Source: Utricularia gibba (Eukaryota > Streptophyta > Magnoliopsida > Lamiales > Lentibulariaceae). Taken from it: a stretch of DNA of 64,000 nt. Positions 45,815 to 58,501 of this stretch are shown here, piece after piece. The DNA is taken from positions 2,232,001 to 2,296,000 of the forward strand of contig NEEC01000013.1 of NCBI GenBank assembly GCA_002189035.1, written 5' to 3'. Made by a program: the position numbers and the translations under genes. The notes beneath the pieces are model-generated. The model was given only the letters and a program-made list of their open reading frames with translations, was not told where the DNA came from and searched no databases. Numbering within the stretch: position 1 is the first letter of the stretch; every line of letters starts with the position of its first letter.

Positions 45815-46981
45815 CTAGAATCAATTCAAATTCAACCTCTGTAAAGACGAAATGTATCAGAAAACACTCATGGCATTACATCCAAGCCTTACTAAATCCA
45901 AACAGTTAATACCAACGTTTGCAAAAACGATTAATTAACATCATCCAAATTCTAGAACCCGACAACAGTTCTCACCCATCGAAAAATGTTCCTTTTCTAA
46001 CCAAAAAATAATAACAATAATCTACTCATGATCGAAACTATAAAGAACATGTTCTAGGTTAACTCCGTTACCCCGCTCAAAAATCGACCACAGAAAGAGA
46101 AAAACCACAAAACCCAGATCAACCCAGATGATCGGTGGCGCTGCTAACGACCTATGAGACGTTTCGACAGCAGACATGAAAAGAACGATGATCAATGACT
46201 AAACCGATCACTGGATGAAGGGGTCTACGAAAAGTACCAGCTTGAACGAGAATTTCACCGCAGATGGAAAATTCCGGTGTGGAGAAGTATCTCGACGCCT
46301 GCTCTTATCCAATTACTCTTCCATTATTGCTATTTTGGCTTTTCTTATTCCCCCGCCTGCCAGGCCCGACGGCCATCTCTGATGCAGATGCTTTCTCAAT
46401 CATGGACAACGCATGATTTATTTTTAGAAACTGTGAATAAATATATTAAAATTGCAATTTAAAAGACAAATTAAAAAAATTAAAAAATACAATTTCGGAG
46501 TAAAAAAATTGAAAATTATTTTTACTTTAATTTAATGATTTTCCAGATTTATGGAATTAAATATCGTGATTTTAAATTCCTTCTTTCCCACTTTTTAAAT
46601 AACTTTTCAAATAAGAGTAGTTGAGCGAGTCCAAAACTATGCCTTAGCGCCGCCGTGTCCTCCGTCTATTCTGCGTCAGTTGCAGGCGGCGGTTGTCGTC
46701 GGAAAAACACTGGGAAGCGGAATGCTTGAAAACTTGATCTGGGAAATGGAGCATGTAATTCGTTTCCATACGAAAACAAACAAAATCTATTTAACAACTG
46801 AAACCCAACTCGCCGTTGCTTAATGCGTGAACTGAACCCCATGCAAATGACAACCCAGCACCAATCAATTCTCCTCCGCACAGCTACTTCCCTTCTTCAA
46901 TTCTTCCCCAATTTTCCAAAATCCCCACCCGAGATTCATACGTTCTACATTCTTCTGTAGTCTGCGCAGCGTGCTCTGAAG
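45815..46981. other. Divergent upstream region of PCP and the WAT1-related gene
   Basis: The PCP leader may include an intron toward about 46260. 46440-46610 is AT-rich. 46640-46981 is the leader of the transporter. No other gene supported. Confidence 0.45.
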
Positions 46982-48468
46982 ATGGCGGCGCAAGATTTCT
47001 TCCCCATGTTGGCGATGGTCGCCGTTCAGTTCGGCTTCGCCGGAATGAACCTTGTTTCCAAGCTCGCAGTCGATTCTGGAATGGATCCTTTGATTCACGT
47101 CGCTTATCGCCAAATCTTCGCCGTCGTGGCGCTCTCTCCGTTAGCCTTTTTTAAAGAGAGGTAACTTCTTTATTCGATCGATGTATCATCATCGCGCCCT
47201 GTAACTGTATTGCATTGTAGGAAAACGCGGCCAAGGTTGACGGTTCAGATCCTCTCTGGGATTCTCCTGTGTTCATTCTTCGGGTAATAACAAAAACGGC
47301 GATTGCGATTCGAAACCAGTTCTTCTTTTTCCCATTTGTGATTTACATGTGTTGCAGAGTGACGGTGAATCAGATAACGTATCTAGTAGGACTCAAGTAT
47401 TCGACCCCGACTATCGCCTGCGCATTGAGCAACATCACTCCGGCGGTCACTTTCCTCATGGCGGTTCCTTCTGGGTATTCCGAGTTTTGAAGCAGGGAGA
47501 ATTCTAATTCCGACTCGTTGGCAGTTGATTAACTGTGACTTCTTTGCTGGTTTAGGCTGGAGAAAGTGGTAATTAGGAGCAGAGCAGGGCAAGCGAAGGT
47601 TCTGGGAACCGCGATGTGTGTCGGGGGAGCTTTGATTCTGTCCCTGTATCACGGCGCGGCTCTGGGCATCGGCCATTTTCCGGTGCACTGGAGATACGCA
47701 GAGGAAACAGGATCCCCTTCCGGCCGTCCTAGCAATCTCATTTTGGGCCCCTTTTTACTGGTCGTCAGCGCCGTTTCCTGGGCCGTCTGGTTCAACATCC
47801 AGGTCAGTCACCTACCCAAATGTACTGAACCATCAGTTCAAAATCCGATCCCAACTGTAAAATTGCAGGCCAGAGTAAACCAGAAGTACAAGGCAGCCTA
47901 CTCAAGCTCCGCCCTCATGTCTCTAATGGCGACCTTCCAATGCTTCATCGTGGCCGTCTGCTTCGACCACCGTCCCTCCTCCTGGTCCCTACACCAACCC
48001 ATCCGAATAGTCTCTAGCGTCTACTCGGTACGCATTTTCCTTCTCTCATCCCCAAATCAGAAAGCTACCGAAGAACCTTACGATCTGGTACTCCTCTGTT
48101 AAGGGTGTCGTCTGCTCAGCTCTGGCCTACAGTCTCATGTCATGGTGCATCGCCATAAAAGGACCCCTTTACGTATCGGTCTTCAGTCCGCTGCTGCTGG
48201 TGATCGTCGCCGCCCTCAGTTGGGCGATTCTTCAAGAAAGGGTCTTTGTGGGCACGTAAGTTTGTTGCTCTTCGACCCTCCTTATTTGCGACTCTGAGAT
48301 GGGAGCGATGCTTGTCGCAGAATCGGTGGTTCGGTGCTGATTGTTTTGGGATTGTACGGAGTTCTGTGGGGGAAGAAGAGGGAGGCTGAGGAGGAGAAGA
48401 GGGAAGAGACGACTGCCGGGAATGGGATCCAGAAAGACTTGGAGTCCCCATCGGATGCCATTCACTAG
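46982..48468 (+). CDS. WAT1-related (MtN21/EamA-type) membrane transporter
   Basis: Seven exons (46982-47160, 47221-47283, 47358-47474, 47556-47802, 47869-48027, 48104-48255, 48321-48468) join to 354 residues. It has two EamA repeats with about ten helices: N-terminal [56 protein letters not shown]; then [35 protein letters not shown], and the second repeat [36 protein letters not shown] with the tail [12 protein letters not shown]. The family includes WAT1, a vacuolar auxin exporter, and UmamiT amino-acid exporters; substrate here unknown. Introns are short (60-80 bases). The fifth intron (48028-48103) was placed by choosing the acceptor that preserves [13 protein letters not shown]. Confidence 0.92.
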
Positions 48469-49055
48469 CTCCCTTGCTTTCTCTTCTCTTGTAACCCCTG
48501 CAACGTCTCTCTGTACTTGCGCTATTGCTTTTTGGATGAAATTTCAGCCTATTCACTGCTAAGTATATTTTTTTGGTATACCAAATGTAATACTATTTGT
48601 AAGATATTATTCATTTTGGTTATTTAATTCTTACGATTTTATGTTTTTATCATATTTGGCCCAACATATCAAAAGGTCAACTATCATCAAATTACATTTG
48701 AACTAAACATGTTTAATTTTAAAATTTTGATGTATGATTATTTGGGAAAAATACTTAGTACTTTACGTAATTATTCTACTTACTCTCATCACCTACTACA
48801 TCTGTAATCTATGTGGGAGACCAGGCTCCTAAATTATATTTTTTATTAAGTAAGATATATGCTTTTCTTAAATATATTTTCAATTTTAGTAACATGATAT
48901 GTACTTATTCCAAAATTGAGGTAGATGGGCCGGGCCGGCTCTGCATCCGTCCAACCAAAACTCCTAGTTTCGTCGCTGTCGCGTTAGTATGTATGTAGCG
49001 CTGTCTGGAGAAATTGCGGGGATCTTTTGGGATCAAGATCACGAACTGGGTGTCG
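48469..49055. other. Spacer before TRAPPC4
   Basis: 3' flank of the transporter gene, AT-rich to about 48920, with GGGCCGGGCC near 48928. No gene seen. Confidence 0.45.
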
Positions 49056-50063
49056 ATGGCGGCGATCTACAGTCTCTACATCATCAATAAATCGGGGGGA
49101 CTCATATTCTACAAGGTAGTTCTGGGAATCCCCCCAAATCTGCAAAAGAAATTCATGGTTTTGAAATGCGCGTTTTTGTAGGATTACGGGTCGGCTGGGA
49201 GGATGGATACGAATGACAGTCTGAGACTGGCGAGCTTGTGGCACTCGATGCACGCGATCTCTCAGCAGCTCTCCCCTGTTTCTGGGTGCTCCGGAATCGA
49301 GCTTCTTCAGGCTGATACTTTTGACCTCCATTGTTTCCAGTCTCTTACCGGTGAGGATTTCTACATCATTTGAATACACGTTTACAAGTGTTTATTGGGA
49401 TGCCCAACATCGGATTTGGAGAAATTTTAAACTTTTATGAGCGTTTCTTGATTGGATTTCCTGCTGTTACGTTTTATCTAGGTAGATACTGAACATATAG
49501 TAAGACAGGCACTTCAATAAATCCATTGGTGATGTGTTTCGCACTTCATTTTCAAGCTGGATCCCATTTCTAACAGAATGGTCTGCTTCCCAGACCAAAA
49601 ATAGCAGTTATTATCCCTGATATGTCCGAGCAATTCGTTGTGTACTGGCTTTCGCTAGGGAGACGCATTATGTTAGACACTAAGGGATCTCCAATGCTTT
49701 ATGTAGCCTTGTTTTTGTACAGTTTAACTTCGTTCTTCGTTGTTTGAGTCATATGAAAGGCTTGAGAGTGGTTACTGCACATGTTGTAAGACTGAGAGCC
49801 TTCTGATCTCTCTCTAAATCAGTTGGAAAACACTGGTGTTATTCTTATACGTGTGGTGCATTGCAGGTACGAAGTTCTTTGTGGTATGCGAGCCCGGTAG
49901 CCTTCACATGGAGAGCCTGTTGAAGCAGATATACGAGCTGTACACGGACTACGTTCTGAAGAATCCTTTCTACGAGATGGAGATGCCCATCCGCTGCGAG
50001 CTGTTTGATGTAAACTTGGCACAGGCTGTCCAAAAGGATCGTGTTGCTTTGTTAGGAAGATGA
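49056..50063 (+). CDS. TRAPPC4: Trafficking protein particle complex subunit 4 (TRAPPC4/Trs23)
   Basis: Three exons (49056-49115, 49182-49350, 49867-50063) join to 141 residues, the length of plant TRAPPC4. It is a longin-like core subunit of TRAPP, the Rab1/Ypt1 exchange factor in ER-Golgi and Golgi trafficking. Visible: MAAIYSLYIINKSGGLIFYK, the TNDSLRLASLWHSMHAISQQLSP segment, GIELLQADTFDLHCFQSLTG, TKFFVVCEP, YELYTDYVLKNPFYEMEMPI and the C-terminus DRVALLGR. Splice sites are GT-AG. No lesion. It neighbours a decayed ECHIDNA copy, another trafficking protein, but no functional link follows from this. Confidence 0.97.
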
Positions 50064-50520
50064 GAACAAGCATGTACCATGGGAATGAGCACTTCTCCAG
50101 ATTCTCAAAAGTTAAAAACCTTGGAGTTTATTGCACAAAACAACGAAAGCTTTATTTCTAATATGCTGAATGAGTGGGGAGTATAAAAACACCAGAACAA
50201 GGAAACGGAGAATGGGGTGTGTCTAACCAAGCTAACAATTCATTCACATGGTAGCAGAAAGTTCAGTGTCCACTGTCATCTCGCATCTTGTTGTTAACTG
50301 TTAAATCATGCTGCACTGAATGCTGTTTGAATGGTAGATGAAAACCTTGAAGCAATTGTCTGAGTGGTAAATTGTTGAATCTGCCTCTTGGCATCTGCAG
50401 ATAAAGAAAAAAACTGTTATACCCGTGTCCAAGGAGTCACAAGTGCATCTTGGGTAGATAAATTGCAAGCAGGAGAGGCTGTGTGTTTGCTGCCGAAACA
50501 TGCAACTCGCCTTTCTGGCA
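50064..50520. other. TRAPPC4 3' flank
   Basis: No gene recognised; convergent 3' region facing the ECHIDNA-like pseudogene. Confidence 0.4.
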
Positions 50521-51608
<1,088 letters not shown>

Positions 51609-52262
51609 TTCCCGAACTCTGACTTCGTTTCTGGCTCAATTCAAACGTTTCTGGATTTATGAAACTTCCCCGCCGGTCGCTGGTCACAAAGCGATAGCGA
51701 TTTCCAGCTACACGCACCAACAGTACTCCCGCGGAAGCTCGATCTCCATTTTCAGGTCCCAGAGCAAAGCTACATTTCTGATCACTGTGCCCAAGGCTTT
51801 GATTACTGAATATTCCACAAGATTCGTGTGTATTATAAATTAAAATAAATTTATATCGTAATTGCTTCATAAATTGAAATAAATCCCATGTTAAAATCAC
51901 ACTCCATGCCCCGCGTCACGAAGCCGATACGTGACATAAGCCACGTGGATTTTCCAGATTTGAAAATAAATAATAATTTATTTTAAACAGTAAAAAATAG
52001 GTTCTTATTTATTATGAGCTAATGACATTATGCGCCCCTTGCCACCTACGGTGGACTTAGGTGTAGAGTGTTATTGTTGAATAATTCATTGAAATCAATG
52101 CCACGTGTGTCCGTGGTCCCCATTTTAATCCGGCTGTCTGGGGATTATCGATTTTAATTTTATTACTTATCTTAAGAAACTCAATAACGCGCGCTCATGG
52201 CGATGATGATGATGACGATGCAGATGAACTTAAGAGGCAGAAACCTAGAGGCTTTACTTCTT
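51609..52262. other. ECHIDNA-copy upstream flank and DUF538 3' flank
   Basis: The open frame at 51559-51900 (-) overlaps the old leader and is unsupported. 51830-52180 is AT-rich with two CCACGTG-like motifs (51942 and 52102 regions). No gene seen. Confidence 0.4.
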
Positions 52263-52847
52263 CTACGCCTCCTTCACTTCCACGGCGGCGACCTTATTGA
52301 GCTCCTCCCTCGGCTTCGCCTCCGGGGAGGCGTCCACCTCGACCTTCTCCTCTATTTTCGCTTCTTCTCCGTCGGCGGCCGTGGTCTTGGGAGGATCGAT
52401 TTCAACCGCCTTCTCGGTCGCAACCGGCTCCTCGAGCTGAAACGCCTCCACGGGGAAGGATCGGTATAGGCCGGCGGGAGTGCGGAAAGTAATTCTTCCG
52501 GAATCGTCGAGATCGATTTCGCTAAGGTTAATCCAAAGCAAAAGCTCCTTCGTCTTCACGCCGGTGAGTTTCTTGATTTTTCCAGGCTGGATCACGGCGG
52601 TGACTTCCTTGGCGTACTGAGCAAGCTTTCCTATTTTCTCAAACTTGTGCTGAGACTTCTGCTTCTGGATGAGCCACACGAACCCGGTTTCCTTGATGTA
52701 CCCGGCTTCTTCCATGTCTTTTAACGGGAGAAGGCCGTTGGGTAGACCCATCTCCGTCAGAAGAAACTTCGACTTCTCCTGGCATATCTCGTCCCCGTGG
52801 TAGATCTCCGACGCGGCGGCTCTGATTTCCTCGGTGATCAGAGACAT
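52263..52847 (-). CDS. DUF538 family protein
   Basis: A single-exon 194-codon frame on the minus strand. The DUF538 core occupies about residues 1-140: KSKFLLTEMGLPNGLLPLKDMEEAGYIKETGFVWL, then KQKSQHKFEKIGKLAQYAKEVTAVI, KIKKLTGVKTKELLLWINLSEI and RITFRTPAGLYRSFPVEAF. The remaining ~50 residues are an acidic, Glu/Lys/Ala-rich tail (EEAKIEEKVEVDASPEAKPREE). There is no signal peptide, so it belongs to the cytosolic-type DUF538 members, some of which are stress- or trichome-related (SVB). Biochemical function unknown. A TATA-like CTATAAAT lies about 70 bases upstream. The gene is strongly GC-rich compared with its flanks. Confidence 0.94.
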   Translation of the reverse strand: MSLITEEIRAAASEIYHGDEICQEKSKFLLTEMGLPNGLLPLKDMEEAGYIKETGFVWLIQKQKSQHKFEKIGKLAQYAKEVTAVIQPGKIKKLTGVKTKELLLWINLSEIDLDDSGRITFRTPAGLYRSFPVEAFQLEEPVATEKAVEIDPPKTTAADGEEAKIEEKVEVDASPEAKPREELNKVAAVEVKEA

Positions 52848-52916
52848 GCTTCCTCTCCCTTCCCCTCAATAAGTCGAAGTAAGAATGATGAAGATGGGAT
52901 TCCCGGGAGCTGCATC

Positions 52917-52924
52917 ATTTATAG
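52917..52924 (-). promoter_or_regulatory. TATA box of the DUF538 gene
   Basis: CTATAAAT on the minus strand, about 70 bases before the ATG at 52847. Confidence 0.55.
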
Positions 52925-55456
52925 ATGTATTCACCTCATTTACTCCACATTCTGCTGGCCGTTGGAAGGATTGATGACCTTTTAAAGTTTCTTCCGAAAA
53001 AAAACAAAAAACCATATTTTAAAAATACAAAAATAAAATTTCTTTCATATCCAATCGTTTTCATATGATCTAAAACGATTCAATCGTAATTCAATGGTTT
53101 CATTTGTAATTCTATAGAATTTAACATAATATCTATTCTCGATAAATAAAAACGATTCAATCGTAATTTTTATAAATACGAATGTACCATTTCAGGAGTG
53201 GTGTTTTGATGATTAAATTCTAATTTTTTTCTGATGGACACATGGCATGGCATGGCATGGGCTATCCAGATGAATATTAATGATGTTAGGTGGAGATAGA
53301 ATAAGGTCAATGGGACAGGTGCTGCGGTGCACTCCAATTTAAGACCCTGAGGAGACGGCAGTTTTCACCAACCAACCAACTCCGAACGCGCTGCCATCCA
53401 TCCATCCATCATCCACCCCCACGGGCAGCTACCATCACTCATCACTGCCCCCTCCTCATTTCAGTATTATGTATTAAAACAATTAATCTCATATCACAAA
53501 ATGAAAATGAAATAATCAAATATATTAAATATTACAGATCGATTAAATTTAATCTTTTTTAATATAATCTATTTCACATATATACACCAAATAATTAATT
53601 TAGATATTATGATAGTTTAAAGAATTCATTATTAAAATATGTAGATATGAGTGGGATGTGACACGTACACAGGGGGCTCGTCTTCATGATCGCCATCCTC
53701 ATTCATTTCACGCGCACCCTCCTGCTGCCCGGTGCTGGGGAAGAACAACTTGCTATTGCAGTCGGCAGTTACCGTTGTCGGCGGTGGTGGATGGCTCCTG
53801 GACCTGGACTGTCTCGACAAGGAGGCCAGGAGATGGTTCTGATTTACAGGCACACCAAGTCTATTTGTGGATGGGAGGAGGGGTGACATTTTTTATGCAT
53901 AAGAAATGGGATGGATAGTGTTGCTTTTTAGGGAGGGACTGGTTTGGGGCTATGGGCCCGAAGGATCTGATTTCACATGGGGCTATAAAAGGAGCAGCTG
54001 GTGGGTGGAAATTCAATCTCTCAACTCGTGAGACTGATGACTTGGAGACTTGGTGGGCTTCTTGGTGGCGTCTTCCAAAATCCTCTCAAAACCTTGTTCA
54101 CAACTAAAAAAAAAAAAGAATACTCTATCAATAAATAAATAATTTTTTATGAATCTTGAAAATAAAACTATTGTTAGATATGTTATATGTATTTTTAATA
54201 TTATCATATTCATAAGATTGTAGATATATATCCAATATTATTAGAACCAAATCCGAGTTCCTACCAATAATGAAATGAGGTGTCACTAATTGAGGATGTT
54301 AATTGTCTAAAAAGGAGAATATTAAATCAAAGTCATGTTGATGGTATCTCATATTAATTACGAATGGAAAAGAATACGTATTTAAATAGAAGAATCATTC
54401 TAATCTTACATTTGAATATTCGAAATGAACAATATTATGCAAAAAGAGAATACATCATTTGAATATATTCTCGACAATACTGTAAGGTATACCCATGATC
54501 TATCTAGCATATCTAAGAGACTCACCCGTGTTTTGGCGATAGAAAACTCTTGTACTACAAATTTATCAAATCTACTTGGGATAAGACATACACGTCTAAT
54601 AATATGGTTGAAGTGAGGACATGAAAAACGTGCTCCCCGTTGAGAATGGAGATTGGAGTGAGTGTTAGGGAGAGGGCAGGGTATTAGTCGAGTAAAATGT
54701 ATTGTATGGCAGGGAGAGGCAATTGGAGTCATCCATCCATCCAGCCAGCCAGCCAGCCAGCGGGTGGCATGCCAGATATTGTGGGGACGCCCCGGCACCG
54801 CACATGTGCTTTCCTTTCCTTGAGTATTAGTGTGCGTATTAGTAGTGGTATCTTCACACTGAGATTTGATTTGGATCGCTCTTCCCTCTTGGTGCCACTG
54901 CCAGCTGTGCTCTTCACCGCACAATCATTCTTTCAACTTACTTGAGGCGACTACGCAACCAAAATCAATTCACTCATTCCCATTTCAAATGTTGTAACAC
55001 ATAATCAAAATAAATTATTCCAATGGTTAAAAAATCCGATGAATTGGCATAAACGTATATATAAATATTCAAATATACTAGAAATGTGAATTATATTAAA
55101 AAAAATAAACTCAATGAATTATTAATAATATTTAATTTTTTATATATTTGATTTACAATTAGTTGTTCTAATACAAACATCATCAAAATATGTCTCATAA
55201 TGGTTAGTGTGCCAAAATAATTTAAATTATGATTTTTTAAACACTATTAACGTAAACGGAATGAATAGTACAGATACATGTTTCATATGGACCAGGGATT
55301 GGGGCTGGGGTTTGTTTAATTGGATGGAGGGACAGGTTGGGGCATCAGTCTTTTTTCAAATATATCTCATTATTTTTAATTAACAAATTAATAAGAAATT
55401 GGTGGATTGGGCACATGGCTGGCTGTTAGCATTCGGTACCCTCCCTATACGGTAAA

Positions 55457-55463
<7 letters not shown>

Positions 55464-55494
<31 letters not shown>
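55464..55494 (+). repeat. (GA)n microsatellite
   Basis: About fifteen GA units after an A run, 240 bases downstream of the HLH gene's stop codon (minus strand). Confidence 0.85.
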
Positions 55495-55498
<4 letters not shown>

Positions 55499-55734
55499 GT
55501 TAGTTTCCGTTTTACTATTTCATGATTAAGGGGTAAAAATGACATTTCATAAAATAAAAAGGATAATTGAATAAAATAATTTGCAACAGTATCACACGTG
55601 GCGGTAATACCCCAACAAGATTTTTACACACAAAAAAGGAAAAAAATGCCCAGCAGTAGTAATTGGGAATATTGACAGCATTTATTTGTAACAAAGGGAA
55701 AAAGTACCAAGAGGAGGGGAGTGAGGCCTGGAGT

Positions 55735-56265
55735 TCACGCGCCGCCGTTGAGCACGGCCGTGAGGAATGTCATGGCTTTCACTTGCATTTCCAAGGCTGC
55801 GATATAATCAGTAGTTTCGGCGAGGAGTCCAGGCAGAGAGATTTTACGGCATCCGGGAACTAAGCGGCTCAGGGCGTGAATTTTCTGCTGCAAAGGCGAG
55901 GGAGGCGGCCTCATCCGCGCCGCCGGCGCTCTGCGAATCAAGGCGGCGGTGGAGATTCTACCAGTGATCTTACGAGTTTTATTGAAGCCAGCGCGGTGGC
56001 GGCTGAGGATGGCTCGGCTCCAGCGCGTTTGTCCCCCGGCGGAAACTGCGAGAACATGGTCCGCGGCATTGCGGACGACGCCGCTTCTCACGCCCTCCGA
56101 TTCCGTGCGACGGAGAACCCGCAAGGCGGTTACAAGCTTCGACGAATAGATCTGTTTCTCCACCTCCGTCTGCCATCTCCCCTCGCCTTCAACTTCAACT
56201 TGTCGCCTCCTCCGATTAGGCAGCAGCCTCGATTTCGACGATGAGGAAACTTCAGATTTCGCCAT
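55735..56265 (-). CDS. Atypical (non-DNA-binding) bHLH protein of the AIF/bHLH147-150 type
   Basis: A single-exon 176-codon frame from ATG 56265-56263 (MAKSEVSSSSKSRLLPNRRRR). The C-terminal third is the HLH: LQQKIHALSRLVPGCRKISLPGLL then ETTDYIAALEMQVKAMTFL, ending TAVLNGGA. The basic part lacks the His-Glu-Arg needed for E-box contact, so the protein probably heterodimerises with other bHLH factors. Arabidopsis relatives (bHLH147-150, AIF1-4) restrain growth in brassinosteroid and light signalling. The N-terminal half is Arg/Ser-rich. Upstream in-frame codons to 56298 lack an ATG, so 56265 is preferred. A TATA box lies about 230 bases upstream, with a possible leader intron between. Confidence 0.9.
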   Translation of the reverse strand: MAKSEVSSSSKSRLLPNRRRRQVEVEGEGRWQTEVEKQIYSSKLVTALRVLRRTESEGVRSGVVRNAADHVLAVSAGGQTRWSRAILSRHRAGFNKTRKITGRISTAALIRRAPAARMRPPPSPLQQKIHALSRLVPGCRKISLPGLLAETTDYIAALEMQVKAMTFLTAVLNGGA

Positions 56266-56490
56266 AACGAATTCGGATTCCACAATATCCTTCCACAATT
56301 CCCAATCCCACGAACCCTAACCTAAACCAATCCAGCAAAACACACCAAATTACATAAACCGCCAACGCAAATGAAAGCAGCAACCACCAGATTCCCAGAA
56401 AAACTCCGAGCAACGTACCTTGCACAATTCCACGGCGAACCGCCGGCAGTTTTCTCAGAGAAGAGATGAATTGAAGGACGAGTGAGTCAC

Positions 56491-56502
56491 GGTATATAAA
56501 GG
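56491..56502 (-). promoter_or_regulatory. TATA box of the atypical bHLH gene
   Basis: CCTTTATATACC on the minus strand, about 230 bases upstream of the ATG; a possible leader intron between explains the distance. Confidence 0.5.
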
Positions 56503-57534
56503 AGTGAGTACCATGACAGCACAGCTAGCCCCCTTCAACATTAATAATTAATAAGAGTAAAAAGACGCAGTAGAAGAAATAATTTTTACCATTTTTAATG
56601 TATAGTTCATATCTCATTAAAAAAAACGTGTTCCATAACTTAACAAATACCCTGATGTGCCAATGTCTTTTAGTTGTATAAAAAATTATAAAATTTTAAC
56701 ACATGATCACTATTCACTTTTCTAAACGATCCGTATTTAATATTCCAAAAGGGAGCCTAAATAGGTTTTATATTATATTTTTTTTTGAAAAAAAAGTAAC
56801 ATAACATTTTTCATGAGGTTTTCTAAAAAAAGATTTTCTTTTATTTGAATCATTTTTTGAAAATTAATTTTCAAAAAACATATTATTAAAAATAAGTAAT
56901 TCTTATTTCACAATCAAAGTAATTTTAAAACATTTTTTAGAATAAAAAATTTGAAAAAAGAGGTCAAACATATAGAGTGTAGTGTGTGCGACCTAATCAA
57001 TAATTTCATAAGTAATAGTTAGTGTATAAGTAGATATAGAATATTTACAAGCATGCTATTTAAAATTAAGCAACTTAATTATTAAATAAATAACATTTTA
57101 TCAAGTTGGATAATAAATAGGTGGAGTAATTAAAATTGAAATAAGTTAAGAATAAGTAAAAATAGAAATATATTATGTAAATCATTTACTTTTACTTTTT
57201 AAAAGAAGTCACATTATCTAAACCCATATAATTGTTTGCTTTCTCATGTTGGCGCTCTCTGACGACTGGATGCTTACACTTGTCCCTCGGTATTCCTAAC
57301 TGTTGCCCGTGTCAAAACATGGTGCTTTGTGCCCCATTGTTGTATTGGTGAGATGGGGAGCTCGGAACAGTGTTGGCCACTGTGCCCATCATGCTGGATG
57401 GTGGTCGGTTAGGGTCCGGGTAGACTGCACCATGAGTGATGATGATGATGCTGAAGTCGGTGGAGGAGTTATAAAAGAGGGAAGAAGCAGGGAGCGGGGG
57501 CACTCAGACTGCTGCTTTTGTATTGTTGTCTGCT

Positions 57535-57576
<42 letters not shown>
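57535..57576 (+). repeat. (TTG)n microsatellite
   Basis: About fourteen uninterrupted TTG units; not within a supported gene. Confidence 0.9.
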
Positions 57577-57577
<1 letters not shown>

Positions 57578-58501
57578 ATCGGGTGGTGCAAAGGTCCCCT
57601 CTGCGTGGGCGAGTCTCCACCACACCGCCACCCACATCGCGACGCACGCGGATGCACCAAAAGCTGAGAACCCACGAGCCCACCCAAGCTTCCAACTCCA
57701 ACACGCACACACATTAGCCTGGTTACAACGAATCTGCGCCAATATGCGGCTTTCTTCGTGTTTTATAATTTTTAAAAATATATTTATATTAAAATATGAT
57801 AATATCATAATATATTCAACTTTATAATATATATTTTATTTTATTAAATTTTATATTATAGTTTTATATTATTTTACAAAAACATTTTTATCATTTCAAA
57901 TTGATTTTATTTTTTTATATGAAACACAACTTCAAATTATGATATACACAAACATTCATGATATAGATTCTTATAGTGAATGATCTAGTGATGAAATTAT
58001 TAAGGAGGAATCTTGAGTATCAAATTAGAAGGAATAAAAATAATTTCAACTATTGAAATTAATTTAAGAGAGTTGTATTAGTTTATTCTATGTCTAATGT
58101 TGACACTCTTCATGACTAAAATTATATTTTAAATTTTGAAAAAGGTGGTAATTTTTAGAGTAGCAAAGACTGTGGACCAGATGATGGATTTGGGGATAGC
58201 TCCATTTAATTATTATTAATTATTATATTTTTAGGGCTTAGTGCGATTGTCAATAATTTAATTATTATTAATTGCTAATCATTAGCAAAAACGCATCTTC
58301 TCTTCCTTGGATTTGGATCTTGGAACTCCATTTTCCTGTTTCAATTTGGGAAGAAGTAGGTCACGCGGCAAAGACAGCGTGCAATTCCTTCCCTATCTGA
58401 TACTGATCGGTAGATTGTAGCCTGCAATCTGCGTCTGGGTAGCGCTGATTCATTCTCGGGGCTTGGATTTTGGTTTGGGGGTCGTTTGGGAAGAAGCCCA
58501 A

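Larger units (their letters stand above)
52848..55734. other. Long intergenic region without a recognised gene
   Basis: Mostly AT-rich. Features seen: TGGCATGGCATGGCATGG near 53243, CCATCCATCCATC repeats near 53395, a TATAAAAGG sequence at about 53986 without a recognisable downstream gene, CCAGCCAGCCAGCCAG near 54740, and a GA repeat at 55464-55494. Overlapping open frames at 53632-53918 and 54406-54945 have no family features. Confidence 0.5.
56266..58501. other. HLH promoter, spacer and transporter leader
   Basis: No gene recognised. 56540-57240 and 57740-58270 are AT-rich. 57240-57720 is a GC-richer island with a TTG repeat; open frames there (57303-57827 and others) are driven by the repeat and have no family features. 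Confidence 0.5.

Noticed and set aside
48028-48064. Alternative 37-base intron in the WAT1-related gene (acceptor at AAAG 48061-48064)
   Set aside because: Too short for a plant intron and it inserts residues not found in the family; the acceptor at 48101-48103 gives a 76-base intron and the expected VYS-GVV junction.
53980-54060. TATAAAAGG promoter-like site
   Set aside because: No coding frame or RNA gene is recognisable downstream within the following kilobase.
54406-54945. Overlapping 172- and 82-codon frames in the long intergenic region
   Set aside because: Created partly by the CCAGCCAG repeat; no ATG context, domain or splice pattern supports a gene.
57303-57827. 174-codon frame with a poly-Val stretch
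   Set aside because: The Val run is the TTG microsatellite read in one frame; the other frames give poly-Leu and poly-Asn/Gln with equal ease.
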